Assembly: GCA_047608075.1 (NCBI GenBank)
Contig: JBLKRX010000002.1
Span: 211,416 to 275,415 of the forward strand
Source of the DNA: Ferdinandcohnia humi_A
GTDB taxonomy: Bacteria > Bacillota > Bacilli > Bacillales > Bacillaceae_L
Direction: 5' to 3'
Length of the DNA: 64,000 bases
Of this stretch, positions 35,506-44,398 are shown piece by piece. A program made the translations under genes and the position numbers. The notes beneath the pieces were generated by a model. The model worked only from the letters and a program-made list of their open reading frames with translations, ran no database searches and was not told the DNA's origin. Position 1 is the stretch's first letter. Every line of letters starts with the position of its first letter.

Positions 35506-35540
35506 GGCTTCCCCTCCCTATCTATCGATAAACCTTCTCT

Positions 35541-36827
35541 CTAATCTATAAACTCAAATTCATAATCAAGTAGCTTCACAATATCCCCATCTTTTGCACC
35601 CTTTTCGCGAAGGGCATCGTCTATTCCCATACCACGTAACTGTCGAGCAAAGCGTTTCACTGACTCATCTCTTGTAAAGTCCGTCATTTTAAAGAGCTTT
35701 TCCACCTTGTCTCCAGAAATAACAAATGTTCCATCACTTTCACGAGAAATAACAAAATCGTTCTCTTCTTTTTCATGTCGGTACATAACGCGATGAGTAG
35801 ACGTATCCTCCTCAACCTCAAGTGGGAACTCTGGTGTTGTTTCAAGTAAATCAGCAATGGTAAACAATAAATCACGTAGTCCTTGTCTCGTGATAGCAGA
35901 AATCGGGAATATCTTTACATCTTCTGAAAGTTTTTCTTTAAACGTTTTAAGATTTTCCTCTGCTTCTGGGATATCCATTTTATTTGCCACAATAATTTGT
36001 GGCCGCTCTGTTAGGCGAAGATTATATTCCTTTAACTCCTCGTTGATTGTTACATAGTCATCATATGGGTCACGGCCTTCTAATGCAGACATATCAATCA
36101 CATGTACAATTACCCTTGTTCGCTCAATATGCCTTAAAAATTGGTGACCTAGACCAACACCTTGATGAGCACCTTCTATTAAACCAGGAAGGTCCGCCAT
36201 TACAAAGCTACGTCCATCCTCTGTTTCAACAACACCGAGGTTTGGTACAATTGTAGTAAAATGATATTCAGCTATTTTAGGTTTTGCAGCTGACACAACT
36301 GATAGCAAGGTTGATTTCCCTACACTTGGAAAACCAACGAGACCTACATCCGCTAGTACTTTAAGTTCTAGATTTACATACCTTTCCTGTCCAGGCTCAC
36401 CATTTTCAGCAATTTCAGGAGCTGGATTGGCAGGTGTTGCAAAACGACTATTTCCACGACCCCCACGACCACCTTTTGCAATAACTGCTTGTTGGCCATG
36501 CTTTGTTAGGTCAGCAATTACTTCTCCTGTATCATCATCAGTAATAACTGTTCCTGGTGGAACCTTAACAATCATGGGTTCAGCATTTTTACCATGCTGA
36601 TTTTTTGACATTCCATGCTCTCCACGCTTTGCCTTAAAATGACGCTGGTAGCGGAAATCCATCAAGGTTCGTAGTCCTTCCTCGACTTGGAAAATAACAT
36701 CAGCACCTTTTCCTCCATCCCCACCTGCTGGGCCACCCTTTGGTACATATTTTTCACGACGATAAGCAACCATTCCGTTACCACCGTCTCCACCTTTTAC
36801 ATATACTTTGACTTGATCGACAAACAT
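35541..36827 (-). CDS. obgE: Obg, essential ribosome-assembly GTPase
   Basis: A 428-residue GTPase. Order: Gly-rich Obg domain (1-158, KGGDGGNGMVAYRREKYVPKGGP), G domain with G1 GFPSVGKST near 165, G3 DLPGLIEGA, G4 NKMD, and C-terminal OCT domain (about 350-428). Obg acts in 50S maturation and is needed for stress response and Spo0A phosphorelay activation. It lies 35 bases after spo0B, the conserved sporulation pair. Confidence 0.97.
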   Translation of the reverse strand: MFVDQVKVYVKGGDGGNGMVAYRREKYVPKGGPAGGDGGKGADVIFQVEEGLRTLMDFRYQRHFKAKRGEHGMSKNQHGKNAEPMIVKVPPGTVITDDDTGEVIADLTKHGQQAVIAKGGRGGRGNSRFATPANPAPEIAENGEPGQERYVNLELKVLADVGLVGFPSVGKSTLLSVVSAAKPKIAEYHFTTIVPNLGVVETEDGRSFVMADLPGLIEGAHQGVGLGHQFLRHIERTRVIVHVIDMSALEGRDPYDDYVTINEELKEYNLRLTERPQIIVANKMDIPEAEENLKTFKEKLSEDVKIFPISAITRQGLRDLLFTIADLLETTPEFPLEVEEDTSTHRVMYRHEKEENDFVISRESDGTFVISGDKVEKLFKMTDFTRDESVKRFARQLRGMGIDDALREKGAKDGDIVKLLDYEFEFID

Positions 36828-36862
36828 ACTTTCCCTCCGGTCATTTTTGCACCTTTAACTAG

Positions 36863-37402
36863 TTATGCAATATGTAATTTAACACTTACTTCTTCTTTAT
36901 GTACCTCATACTCACTTATTTGAATGGACTGAAATTGATTATTTATTGCTTGGAACCACTCTGTAAGCGTCTCGCTCTCTTTTAGTATTCCATTAAAATC
37001 AAAAAAGAATCGGGTTTCCTGTGCTGATGTATCAATTGATATCGACAAGTGGTTATCACTCATTTCATCTACACTTTCTTCAAGTTTGGATAAAAATTGA
37101 ATGCTCCACTCAGTAATTAAATGATCATAGTTTGATAAATCTCGAGTATCACCAATTACCTCGTATTCAAGCTGACACTTATGAGGTTCCCAGTTATATG
37201 TCATCACAAGACAAGCAAAGGAAGGAATATGTAAATTAGTAAGGTTCGATTCATTTTGAGCATCAATTACAATTTCTTCAATGATTGCATTTACGCGATC
37301 CAGCTTTTGTAAGGCAATATTACCTTTGATAAGTTGAATTTTATTCAACCAATCATGACGTGTGTGCTTTAGTACCTCAATTGTACTCCATTTTTTTTTC
37401 AT
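36863..37402 (-). CDS. spo0B: Spo0B sporulation phosphotransferase
   Basis: About 179 residues. The helical-hairpin dimerisation domain contains LKHTRHDWLNKIQLI, with the phosphorylated His at residue 16 counted from ATG 37402 (AGGGG site upstream). The frame is open to 37432, but the downstream ATG fits better. Spo0B passes phosphate from Spo0F to Spo0A. The C-terminal degenerate kinase-like domain is poorly conserved, as is usual. It heads the spo0B-obg group. Confidence 0.9.
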   Translation of the reverse strand: MKKKWSTIEVLKHTRHDWLNKIQLIKGNIALQKLDRVNAIIEEIVIDAQNESNLTNLHIPSFACLVMTYNWEPHKCQLEYEVIGDTRDLSNYDHLITEWSIQFLSKLEESVDEMSDNHLSISIDTSAQETRFFFDFNGILKESETLTEWFQAINNQFQSIQISEYEVHKEEVSVKLHIA

Positions 37403-37577
37403 CACATTTTCCCCTAAAAGTGAATGTTTCAAAAGTCACTGAAAATTCTTCTTGACTACCTCTATTCTCACTTGGCCATTCCGATTGTAATACAAGCCAC
37501 GTCCAACACTGCTTCTCCTCTTCTCTCTCATTCGTAACATTTGAACAAAGATTAGTATTAATGAGTCTTGTTTAAAA

Positions 37578-37586
37578 ATTATATCA
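37578..37586 (-). promoter_or_regulatory. Extended -10 promoter candidate for spo0B-obg
   Basis: TGATATAAT on the minus strand, an extended -10 matching consensus, about 175 bases before spo0B. A TTGACA lies only 8 bases upstream of it, too close to act as its -35. The gap 37403-37746 otherwise holds only the rpmA terminator. Confidence 0.4.
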
Positions 37587-37703
37587 AACCTTGTCAAATA
37601 AAACTAATATACTTATATGTATTTAATGAAAAGAAGCAAAATTAAATAGTACCTAGTAATAATTTTTTCCTTATAGGTACTTATATATAGACATCTATAA
37701 AAG

Positions 37704-37738
37704 CAAAAATAAAACTCTAACCAAGTGGTTAGAGTTTT
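37704..37738 (-). terminator. Terminator of the rplU-prp-rpmA operon
   Basis: AAAACTCTAACC/GGTTAGAGTTTT stem with a four-base loop, followed by TTTTT-containing sequence on the minus strand, just after rpmA. Confidence 0.9.
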
Positions 37739-37746
37739 ATTTGTTA

Positions 37747-38040
37747 TTACGCTTCTTGCGCAACAGGATATACACTTACTTGTTTGCGGTCACGGCCTAA
37801 ACGCTCAAATTTAACAACTCCGTCAACTTTAGCGAAAAGAGTATCGTCACCACCACGACCTACGTTTACACCTGGGTAAATTTTAGTACCGCGTTGACGG
37901 TATAAAATAGAACCACCAGTTACGAATTGGCCGTCTGCACGTTTAGCACCAAGACGCTTCGCGATAGAATCACGACCGTTTTTAGTACTACCTACCCCTT
38001 TTTTAGAAGCGAAGAATTGAAGGTCTAATCTTACGAACAT
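37747..38040 (-). CDS. rpmA: Ribosomal protein L27 precursor
   Basis: A 97-residue 50S protein. The N-terminus MFVRLDLQFFASKKG carries the Firmicute-specific extension that must be cut before ASKKG to expose the L27 tail reaching the peptidyl-transferase centre. The protease Prp that makes this cut is the neighbouring gene. The rest is canonical L27 (RDSIAKRLGAKRADGQFV, GSILYRQRGTKIYPG). Confidence 0.97.
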   Translation of the reverse strand: MFVRLDLQFFASKKGVGSTKNGRDSIAKRLGAKRADGQFVTGGSILYRQRGTKIYPGVNVGRGGDDTLFAKVDGVVKFERLGRDRKQVSVYPVAQEA

Positions 38041-38070
38041 TGTTGTTCCACCTCCTATTAATGAAGTTTT

Positions 38071-38397
38071 TTATAATTGAATTTTCATGTATTGTCCGTA
38101 GTCAAATTCAATCGTTTGCAATGATACAACCATTCCCTCTAAGAGAAGCTGTACCTTTTCCTCAATTTGTTCATCCTCAAGGAGAGGAATCTGACAGCGG
38201 AGGAATCCATTCTTCTCTTGTTCTAATATAGGCTCTACTTTACATAGAGCATATATGGAATTAATTGTACCAAATGCGACAGCAGAAGCTCCCGCACAAA
38301 CGATATCCTTTCCAGGAACATCATACTCGGCATGTCCACTCATTGTAAATGAGTCAATTCTACCTGAACTATTACGATTAATAGTTACATCTATCAT
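38071..38397 (-). CDS. prp: Prp, ribosomal-processing cysteine protease (YsxB)
   Basis: A 108-residue cysteine protease. The catalytic His is in MSGHAEYD (residue 21) and the Cys in IVCAGASAVAFGT (residue 33), with the usual ~11-residue spacing. Prp removes the N-terminal extension of L27. It lies between rplU and rpmA, the conserved place. Confidence 0.93.
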   Translation of the reverse strand: MIDVTINRNSSGRIDSFTMSGHAEYDVPGKDIVCAGASAVAFGTINSIYALCKVEPILEQEKNGFLRCQIPLLEDEQIEEKVQLLLEGMVVSLQTIEFDYGQYMKIQL

Positions 38398-38408
38398 GAT
38401 AGAAAGCC

Positions 38409-38717
38409 TTACGCGTTGATTTTTTCGATAACAACTTTAGTGTAAGGTTGACGATGACCTTGCTTTTTACGGTAGTTCTTTTTAGCCTTGTATTTGAAAA
38501 CAATGATCTTCTTAGCGCGACCTTGTTTTTCAACCTTAGCTGTAACAGTTGCACCTTCAACAGTAGGGTTACCAACTTTAACGTTGTCTCCACCTACGAA
38601 TAAAACTTTGTCAAAAGTAACTGTTTCACCTTGTTCTACGTTAAGTTTCTCAACGAAGATTTCTTGGCCTTCTTGAACTTTGATTTGCTTACCGCCAGTT
38701 TCAATAATTGCGTACAT
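38409..38717 (-). CDS. rplU: Ribosomal protein L21
   Basis: A 102-residue 50S protein with the canonical start MYAIIETGGKQIKVQEGQ and C-terminal KKNYRKKQGHRQPYTKV. First gene of rplU-prp-rpmA. An AGGAGGTGCAAAT site precedes the ATG, and a structured leader with its own promoter lies upstream. Confidence 0.98.
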   Translation of the reverse strand: MYAIIETGGKQIKVQEGQEIFVEKLNVEQGETVTFDKVLFVGGDNVKVGNPTVEGATVTAKVEKQGRAKKIIVFKYKAKKNYRKKQGHRQPYTKVVIEKINA

Positions 38718-38829
38718 ATTTGCACCTCCTAATAGTATGACTAAGACTCGCCAAATTCAGGCGCTTCAGTGTATGAAAACTTAATACCTGATTTGTGCGG
38801 TTGTAGCAATGGGTGCTACAAACAATAAC
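38718..38829 (-). promoter_or_regulatory. L21 leader (autoregulatory-type 5' UTR of rplU)
   Basis: The 110-nt leader has a hairpin TTGTAGCA/TGCTACAA, a middle part with TATTAAGTTTTCATACACTG, and GCGCCTGAATTTGGCG near the ribosome site. This fits the ribosomal-protein leader known upstream of rplU in Bacilli, thought to bind L21 and repress the operon. I recognise it by position and blocks, not by an alignment. Confidence 0.65.
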
Positions 38830-38835
38830 ATGAAA

Positions 38836-38864
38836 ATATTATCACAAAGAGGTTGCACAGTCAA
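38836..38864 (-). promoter_or_regulatory. Sigma-A promoter of the rplU operon
   Basis: TTGACT (38864-38859), 17 bases, TAATAT (38841-38836) on the minus strand. Transcription would start near 38829, giving the leader above. Confidence 0.7.
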
Positions 38865-38894
38865 TAACATTTAGTAGATTGTCCTTATTGAATT

Positions 38895-40373
38895 TTATTC
38901 TCGTATTCTCGATTCAACTTCAAAAATTGTCCCTAAATGTCTAATTTTATAGATGTGAAGAGGTGAATCTACCTCCGTCAGAAATAATTTAATGGACAGT
39001 ACTTCTTCAAGCCTTGTTCGATGTTCCTGCTGTGGACCACTAAACACATCGATAACTCCCTTTGTTGCTTCAATCCAGACAGCTTCATAATCTGTACCTC
39101 GAAGTTCCCACAATTCACGTTCTAGCTTAAAGGCAACCGATTCAGCAGATTCAATCTTTCCCGTACCTGAACAAGTAGGGCAATTCGTCTGCAGTATGGA
39201 GGAAATATCTAGTCGAGTCTTTTTACGGGTTATTTCTAAAATTCCTAATGAGGTAAAGCCAAGAATCGTGATTCGATTCCGATCTTCTCCAGAAGCAATA
39301 CGTAGAGCCTGCATAACCCTTTGACGTTCATTCTTATCCTTCATATCAATAAAATCGACCAAAATTATTCCGCTTATATCACGTAATTTTAGTTGGTGCG
39401 CGATTTCCTTAGCAGCTGCTATATTCGTTTTAAATACAGTATCACGCAAATTCTCTTTCCCTTGGAATTTCCCAGTATTTACATCAATTACAGTTAACGC
39501 TTCTGTCCGTTCAATTAAAAGATAGGCTCCATTATCAAGCCACACGACGTGTTTAAGGGATTTTTCAATTTCCCGCTCAATCCCCATGAAGGAAAAAATA
39601 TTTTCTTTTCCTTTATATAGTGAAACCAACGTATTGCTTTCGCCAATATGCTCGTTTAATTCTCTATACACTTCAGAATGGTCTGTTACAATTTCATCTA
39701 TATTCTCCAAACGATACTCTACTAAGATTTTATCAACAATATTATTTGCATCAAAAAGAAGACTTGGTGTTTTTTTCTGTTTTTGCTGTTCAACCATTGT
39801 TTGGTATTTCCGTCTTTGGTATTCAAGCTCCGTGAAGATATCCTGTTCTTCCCGATTCTCACAGGATGTTCGTACGATGAGACCTTCTGGAGATTGGAGA
39901 TGCCCTTTCCCAAAAGTTCTCCACCTATCCCGCTCCTCTTCTTCTTTCATTTTACGAGACACAGCAATATAATTTCCGAAGGGAGAATATACAAGTGAAG
40001 CACTAGGAAATTCGATAATCTCTGTCAATCTTGGCCCCTTGCGTTCGGAACCTTCTTTTGTAACCTGCACAATTATTTCCTGACCTTGTTTTATAAAGCT
40101 CGATATGCCTTTCGTTGCCTTCTCCTTCTCATTTAGAGGAGATAAATGATAGGAAATTAATTGGTCCCTTTGAAGATATCCATTCCTACCGAGTCCAATA
40201 TCAACAAACGCAGCTTGCATACCTGGGAGTACATCCACAACTCTCCCCTTGTAAATATTACCAACAATTTCGGTATGTATTGGCTGTTGAATATTTAGTT
40301 CAGTCACTTTATTTTTTTCAATAACCGCAACTCTCTTTTCACGGTTAGCTAGATTCATTATTATTTTTTTCAA
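38895..40373 (-). CDS. rng: Rne/Rng-family ribonuclease (RNase G-like)
   Basis: A 492-residue single-strand-specific endoribonuclease. The S1 domain covers about 35-125, the 5' sensor region about 130-260, and the DNase I-like catalytic core has its metal-binding Asp residues in VIDVNTGKF and ILVDFIDM. The zinc-link motif CPTCSGTG lies near 398-405. It has no long C-terminal scaffold. Start is TTG 40373 after GTGAGG. B. subtilis lacks this family and relies on RNase Y and J, but several Bacillaceae keep it at this place between spoIVFB and rplU. Confidence 0.93.
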   Translation of the reverse strand: MKKIIMNLANREKRVAVIEKNKVTELNIQQPIHTEIVGNIYKGRVVDVLPGMQAAFVDIGLGRNGYLQRDQLISYHLSPLNEKEKATKGISSFIKQGQEIIVQVTKEGSERKGPRLTEIIEFPSASLVYSPFGNYIAVSRKMKEEEERDRWRTFGKGHLQSPEGLIVRTSCENREEQDIFTELEYQRRKYQTMVEQQKQKKTPSLLFDANNIVDKILVEYRLENIDEIVTDHSEVYRELNEHIGESNTLVSLYKGKENIFSFMGIEREIEKSLKHVVWLDNGAYLLIERTEALTVIDVNTGKFQGKENLRDTVFKTNIAAAKEIAHQLKLRDISGIILVDFIDMKDKNERQRVMQALRIASGEDRNRITILGFTSLGILEITRKKTRLDISSILQTNCPTCSGTGKIESAESVAFKLERELWELRGTDYEAVWIEATKGVIDVFSGPQQEHRTRLEEVLSIKLFLTEVDSPLHIYKIRHLGTIFEVESRIRE

Positions 40374-40435
40374 TTAAAAAGCCTCACTTTGACGTTACAT
40401 ATCTACTACCTACCAATGTACCTTATTCGCTAACG

Positions 40436-41302
40436 TCAATACAAGTAGAGAAGCTCACCGACTGGTCGAGAAATTTTTTTCTCCGTAAAATATGCATGGA
40501 GGAGCTCATTTTCATCTAATGGACGTTGGTTCTCTCCATTTTTCCTTATTACAATTGGATGCTTATACCCTCTTTGAAACATCGATAAAACCGTGTATAC
40601 CATCTCTGTCTCATCTACGATAATTGGTTTTAACTTAGTGAAAGTATCCTGCTTTCCGTAATATCTTTCAAGTAAAAACCTCATAAAAACAAAATGCCGT
40701 TTACGCCACTCCATAATAATGGAAAACAAAAGAAAAACTAACACAATCCAAAGATTTAGATTGAAAGGACTGTAAAGAACTCCCCATGTAAAAATAACAC
40801 TTACTACGACTACGGATACGAGCAACATACGTTTGTGAGCCTCAAAAAAAGAGTGCTTATACGAAAACAACAAATATATAAGTTTACCCCCATCAAGTGG
40901 CCAAATAGGAAGTAAGTTAAATACAAGAATAACCATATTATGGTATAAAAAAAGTGAAAATGTATCTTGCGGGATAATCGAAGTTACTGTTAATAGATAG
41001 GCTCCACCTACAAGCCAAATATGCTGAAGTGGGCCAGCTAAAATAACCAGGAGTTCTTCCTTAAGGGGTCGATTCCCATGTTCGTCCATTTCTGCAACCC
41101 CACCGAACGGGAGAAGCTGAATTCTCTTTATTCTCCATGAAAAAAAATGGGCACATACGGTATGTCCCATTTCATGGACCAGTATAATAAATAATAACAT
41201 TAGTAACTCTCTAAAATGTGCGGTAATGACTGCAATCCCAACTATTAACCAAAGTAATGGATGTATTTCTATTTTTAAAAAGAGTTTAAGGTAACTATTC
41301 AA
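40436..41302 (-). CDS. spoIVFB: SpoIVFB, intramembrane metalloprotease that activates sigma-K
   Basis: A 288-residue polytopic site-2 protease. The zinc motif HEMGH falls at residues 43-47 and the third ligand Asp at 137 in LPIWPLDGG, the same numbers as in B. subtilis. Several membrane helices (1-190) are followed by a CBS-like C-terminal part (200-288). It processes pro-sigma-K in the outer forespore membrane, under control of SpoIVFA and BofC. Its start overlaps the end of spoIVFA by 8 bases. Confidence 0.95.
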   Translation of the reverse strand: MNSYLKLFLKIEIHPLLWLIVGIAVITAHFRELLMLLFIILVHEMGHTVCAHFFSWRIKRIQLLPFGGVAEMDEHGNRPLKEELLVILAGPLQHIWLVGGAYLLTVTSIIPQDTFSLFLYHNMVILVFNLLPIWPLDGGKLIYLLFSYKHSFFEAHKRMLLVSVVVVSVIFTWGVLYSPFNLNLWIVLVFLLFSIIMEWRKRHFVFMRFLLERYYGKQDTFTKLKPIIVDETEMVYTVLSMFQRGYKHPIVIRKNGENQRPLDENELLHAYFTEKKISRPVGELLYLY

Positions 41303-42065
41303 ATTTTATCACCTGTATTGGATCGATAAATGTTTCACCTTGCTTTATTGCAAAATAATACGTTCCTTTGTTATCACCCTCAGGATCCATTACCGTTCCT
41401 ACTTCTTGACCTGTCTCTACATAATCGTATAACTTCACATCAACAGTTCCTAAGTTACCATACCAGGTTTCACTGCCATCACCATGTTGAATAACGACGG
41501 TTTTTCCTAACTCACCCTTTGTTGCAACCTCTAATACATACCCCTCATTTAATGCCTTGACTACCTTGCTATCTGTCTCCACCATAATTCCTTGACCATT
41601 CACTTCAAATGTCTCGGTTACCTTACCAACAGCTGGTACTGCATATTTATCAGGGGATACCTTCTCAGTGTCATTTTGCTTAATTGGTAAAAGTGTTAGA
41701 GGACTACCAAACTGTTCTTCGTACCATTTGGTTACGGCAGCAAATTGAAATTCATTTTCCATCGTACTCGTAACAAAATGGCGAATCTGATCCAATTGCG
41801 GGGACTGATTCTTAAACAGAATGCCTACAGATAAGAAAAGCAAAGCAGAAAGTAAGATTTTAAAAATAAAGACTTCTTTTCTAAATAAAGGATGCCCCCC
41901 ATTGCCTGGTCCACTCTCTAATGGTGTATACGTACTTCCACCATATCGTTCCTCATCATTTGCTAGGAACGTGGGAACCACCTTTTTTCCGGATGTATGT
42001 ATGGTATGTTTCTCCCTTTTTCTTCTTGCTATTCTCTTTCGAATTTCATTCGCTCGATTACTCAT
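41295..42065 (-). CDS. spoIVFA: SpoIVFA, regulator of SpoIVFB
   Basis: A 256-residue protein with a basic N-terminal cytoplasmic part, one membrane helix (about 66-84), and a C-terminal LytM/M23-like domain (about 150-256). The zinc ligands of active M23 enzymes are not evident (IQHGDGSETWYGNLG has one His), in line with a scaffolding role. SpoIVFA tethers SpoIVFB and is cleaved by SpoIVB. A sigma-E-like promoter precedes it. Confidence 0.9.
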   Translation of the reverse strand: MSNRANEIRKRIARRKREKHTIHTSGKKVVPTFLANDEERYGGSTYTPLESGPGNGGHPLFRKEVFIFKILLSALLFLSVGILFKNQSPQLDQIRHFVTSTMENEFQFAAVTKWYEEQFGSPLTLLPIKQNDTEKVSPDKYAVPAVGKVTETFEVNGQGIMVETDSKVVKALNEGYVLEVATKGELGKTVVIQHGDGSETWYGNLGTVDVKLYDYVETGQEVGTVMDPEGDNKGTYYFAIKQGETFIDPIQVIKFE

Positions 42066-42102
42066 AATCCCATCTCATTCCCTTACCCATATAGTTTGTA
42101 CA

Positions 42103-42131
42103 AGTTTATGATACGAGCTATCTAGTTATGA
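42103..42131 (-). promoter_or_regulatory. Candidate sigma-E promoter of spoIVFA-spoIVFB
   Basis: TCATAACT (42131-42124), 13 bases, CATAAACT (42110-42103) on the minus strand, 38 bases before spoIVFA. Matches to the sigma-E consensus are 6 of 8 and 7 of 8; the B. subtilis operon is sigma-E dependent. Confidence 0.5.
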
Positions 42132-42230
42132 CTTATAGAGGACTTTTTATCTATGAACTGCATATTTATTAACCGTGTGAACTGCTGAGATTACACTTTT
42201 CTGTTAAACAAACAATATGTAATTCCAATA

Positions 42231-42260
42231 AAAAAACCACCCTAAGCAAATAAGGTGGTT
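42231..42260 (-). terminator. Terminator of the mre-min operon
   Basis: AACCACC...GGTGGTT stem with T-run on the minus strand, overlapping the minD stop. Confidence 0.88.
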
Positions 42261-43059
42261 AACGGACGCCAAAGAATTTTTTTATCTTCGTAAACATTCC
42301 CTTTTCTTCATTATCAAGAGATTGAAGTGGGATGGATTCACCCAAAATTCTTCTAGCAATATTACGGTATGAAATAGCAGTTTTACTATTTGAATTTAAT
42401 GCAATTGGTTCACCACTATTGGAAGCTTTGATGACTTCATCATCGTCAGATACGATTCCAATTAAATCAATAGAAAGATGGGTTACAATTTCATCGATAT
42501 CAAGCATATCCCCGTTCTTCATCATATGGTTTCTGATACGGTTCACGATTAATTTTGGTGATTCCACATCTTCTTTCTCAAGCAGACCGATGATCCGGTC
42601 AGCATCTCTCACAGCAGATGTTTCAGGTGTTGTGACTACAATTGCTTTATCAGCTCCTGCAACAGCATTTTGAAAGCCTTGTTCAATACCTGCTGGACAA
42701 TCAATAATAATATAATCAAAATCTTGTTTTAACTCATCTACTAGTTTTTTCATTTGGCTAGGCTGTACTGCCGTTTTATCACTAGTTTGGGCAGCTGGAA
42801 GTAGATAAAGATGGTCATCAAATCTCTTATCCTTAACTAATGCTTGTTTTAATTTGCAACGTCCTTGGACAACATCTACTAAATCATAAATGATGCGATT
42901 CTCAAGTCCCATTACAACATCTAAATTACGTAAGCCAATATCTGTATCGACTAGACAAACTCGTTTTCCTAGAACAGCTAAGGAAGTACCTACGTTAGCC
43001 GACGTAGTTGTTTTACCGACTCCACCTTTTCCTGATGTTATGACTATTGCCTCTCCCAT
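42259..43059 (-). CDS. minD: MinD, septum-site ATPase
   Basis: A 266-residue ParA/MinD ATPase. Deviant Walker A is GKGGVGKTT at residues 10-18, and the Asp box IIIDCPAGIE is near 117-126. The C-terminal amphipathic membrane-targeting helix is MFTKIKKFFGVR. With MinC it blocks polar division. It starts 2 bases after minC ends. Confidence 0.97.
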   Translation of the reverse strand: MGEAIVITSGKGGVGKTTTSANVGTSLAVLGKRVCLVDTDIGLRNLDVVMGLENRIIYDLVDVVQGRCKLKQALVKDKRFDDHLYLLPAAQTSDKTAVQPSQMKKLVDELKQDFDYIIIDCPAGIEQGFQNAVAGADKAIVVTTPETSAVRDADRIIGLLEKEDVESPKLIVNRIRNHMMKNGDMLDIDEIVTHLSIDLIGIVSDDDEVIKASNSGEPIALNSNSKTAISYRNIARRILGESIPLQSLDNEEKGMFTKIKKFFGVR

Positions 43060-43061
43060 AG

Positions 43062-43745
43062 CTAGATTCCCCCTTCTAACCTTGTTAAATTAGGCCTTAA
43101 ATGAGTTAACTGTTGTAATCTATCAACTACAATTGTCTCATTTCTATCAATATATGCACATTCCATTACATTGTTTTCATTTTGATTTGTGTCTGGTGCT
43201 CTATTCATTATATCACTAATTCGAAGCTGCGTTGGTTTCATAATAGAAGCCGCAATTATAGCATCTTTATTTCCACTATATCCTGCATGTGCGATTCCGC
43301 GCAATGAACCAAGAATAAAAATATTTCCGCTAGCTATTACCGTTCCTCCAGGATTGACATCACCTACAAGCATGAGATCACCGTCTACCTTCAGAACTTG
43401 TCCAGAGCGAATTACCTTGGCTACCGATATAACCTCTAGTTTTCTTTTAAGCTCTAACGCTTCTTGCTTCGTAATTACATTACTATCAATCACATCTACT
43501 ACTAAGTGCTTTTTATTTCGAATAATTGATCGTATTTGTTCTTCTTGACTTTGATTCAAATAGCGATTACCAATCTTAACTTTAACAGGCACTATCGGCA
43601 CATCTTCATTCCTCTTTTGATTTAAAGATAGCTTGTCCTCTAAATCTATGATTAGCTCATCGAATGAACATGAATCATCGAGATGTAACGTTAGCCCGTC
43701 TTTTGTCCCTTTTATTGTAACATATTGTTGTTTTTGCCCTTTCAC
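43062..43745 (-). CDS. minC: MinC, division inhibitor
   Basis: About 227 residues. The N-terminal FtsZ-binding domain (1-105) is followed by the beta-helical C-terminal domain with VDGDLMLVGDVNPGGTVIASGNIFILGSLRGIAHAG motifs. The frame is open to 43859, but GTG 43745, preceded by GAGGTG, gives the normal length. MinC binds MinD and destabilises FtsZ assemblies. Confidence 0.94.
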   Translation of the reverse strand: MKGQKQQYVTIKGTKDGLTLHLDDSCSFDELIIDLEDKLSLNQKRNEDVPIVPVKVKIGNRYLNQSQEEQIRSIIRNKKHLVVDVIDSNVITKQEALELKRKLEVISVAKVIRSGQVLKVDGDLMLVGDVNPGGTVIASGNIFILGSLRGIAHAGYSGNKDAIIAASIMKPTQLRISDIMNRAPDTNQNENNVMECAYIDRNETIVVDRLQQLTHLRPNLTRLEGGI

Positions 43746-43888
43746 GACGTTCACCTCAATGATTAATATTTCAACAAAAGCCCTCGTTTTTCCTGTTAAA
43801 TTATAAAGTTTTTTCTCCAGACAGATAATCAAAAGCATAAGTAAAACGATTGGTATCACTATATATCTTTTTTATTCTCTTTTCTATT

Positions 43889-44398
43889 TTACTCTTGGAT
43901 TTGAAGCTTACCTAGTAGTTTTTTTATTGGATACGAAAATATTGTTATAAATATACTATTTAATAGTAAAGTTGGTAGTTGACGCAATTCTAAAAATCGA
44001 TCAAATGACATTGTTGCGATACCAATTGCTAGATTTACTCCGTACACAAAAAGCTCTAGAATTGCAATTCCAAAAATACTTAAAAACGAAATAATGATAA
44101 TATTCGTTTGTAAAATTCTACTTGCCTGGGAAATAATATATGCGATTAATGGCATCGAAAACATATAAACTCCCAAAACTTCTGTATATACAACATCATA
44201 CAATAATCCTAGGATGATTCCGTACAGTAAACCACCTATTTTGTTATGATATATTGTAATAAATACGATTAAAATCATTAAAAAGCGAGGAACAAAGATT
44301 TGTTCGTCATGAAAAATTTCCGAGGGCACGAGATCAACAAAACTGCTTTCAAACAAAAAGAAAAATGTGACGATGAATGGAAGAATAAATCGCTTCAC
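43889..44398 (-). CDS. mreD: MreD, rod-shape membrane protein
   Basis: A 169-residue protein with five or six membrane helices and the MreD motif NKIGGLLYGIILGLLYDV. It works with MreB and MreC in the lateral-wall elongation complex. Its ATG overlaps the mreC stop by four bases. Confidence 0.93.
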   Translation of the reverse strand: MKRFILPFIVTFFFLFESSFVDLVPSEIFHDEQIFVPRFLMILIVFITIYHNKIGGLLYGIILGLLYDVVYTEVLGVYMFSMPLIAYIISQASRILQTNIIIISFLSIFGIAILELFVYGVNLAIGIATMSFDRFLELRQLPTLLLNSIFITIFSYPIKKLLGKLQIQE

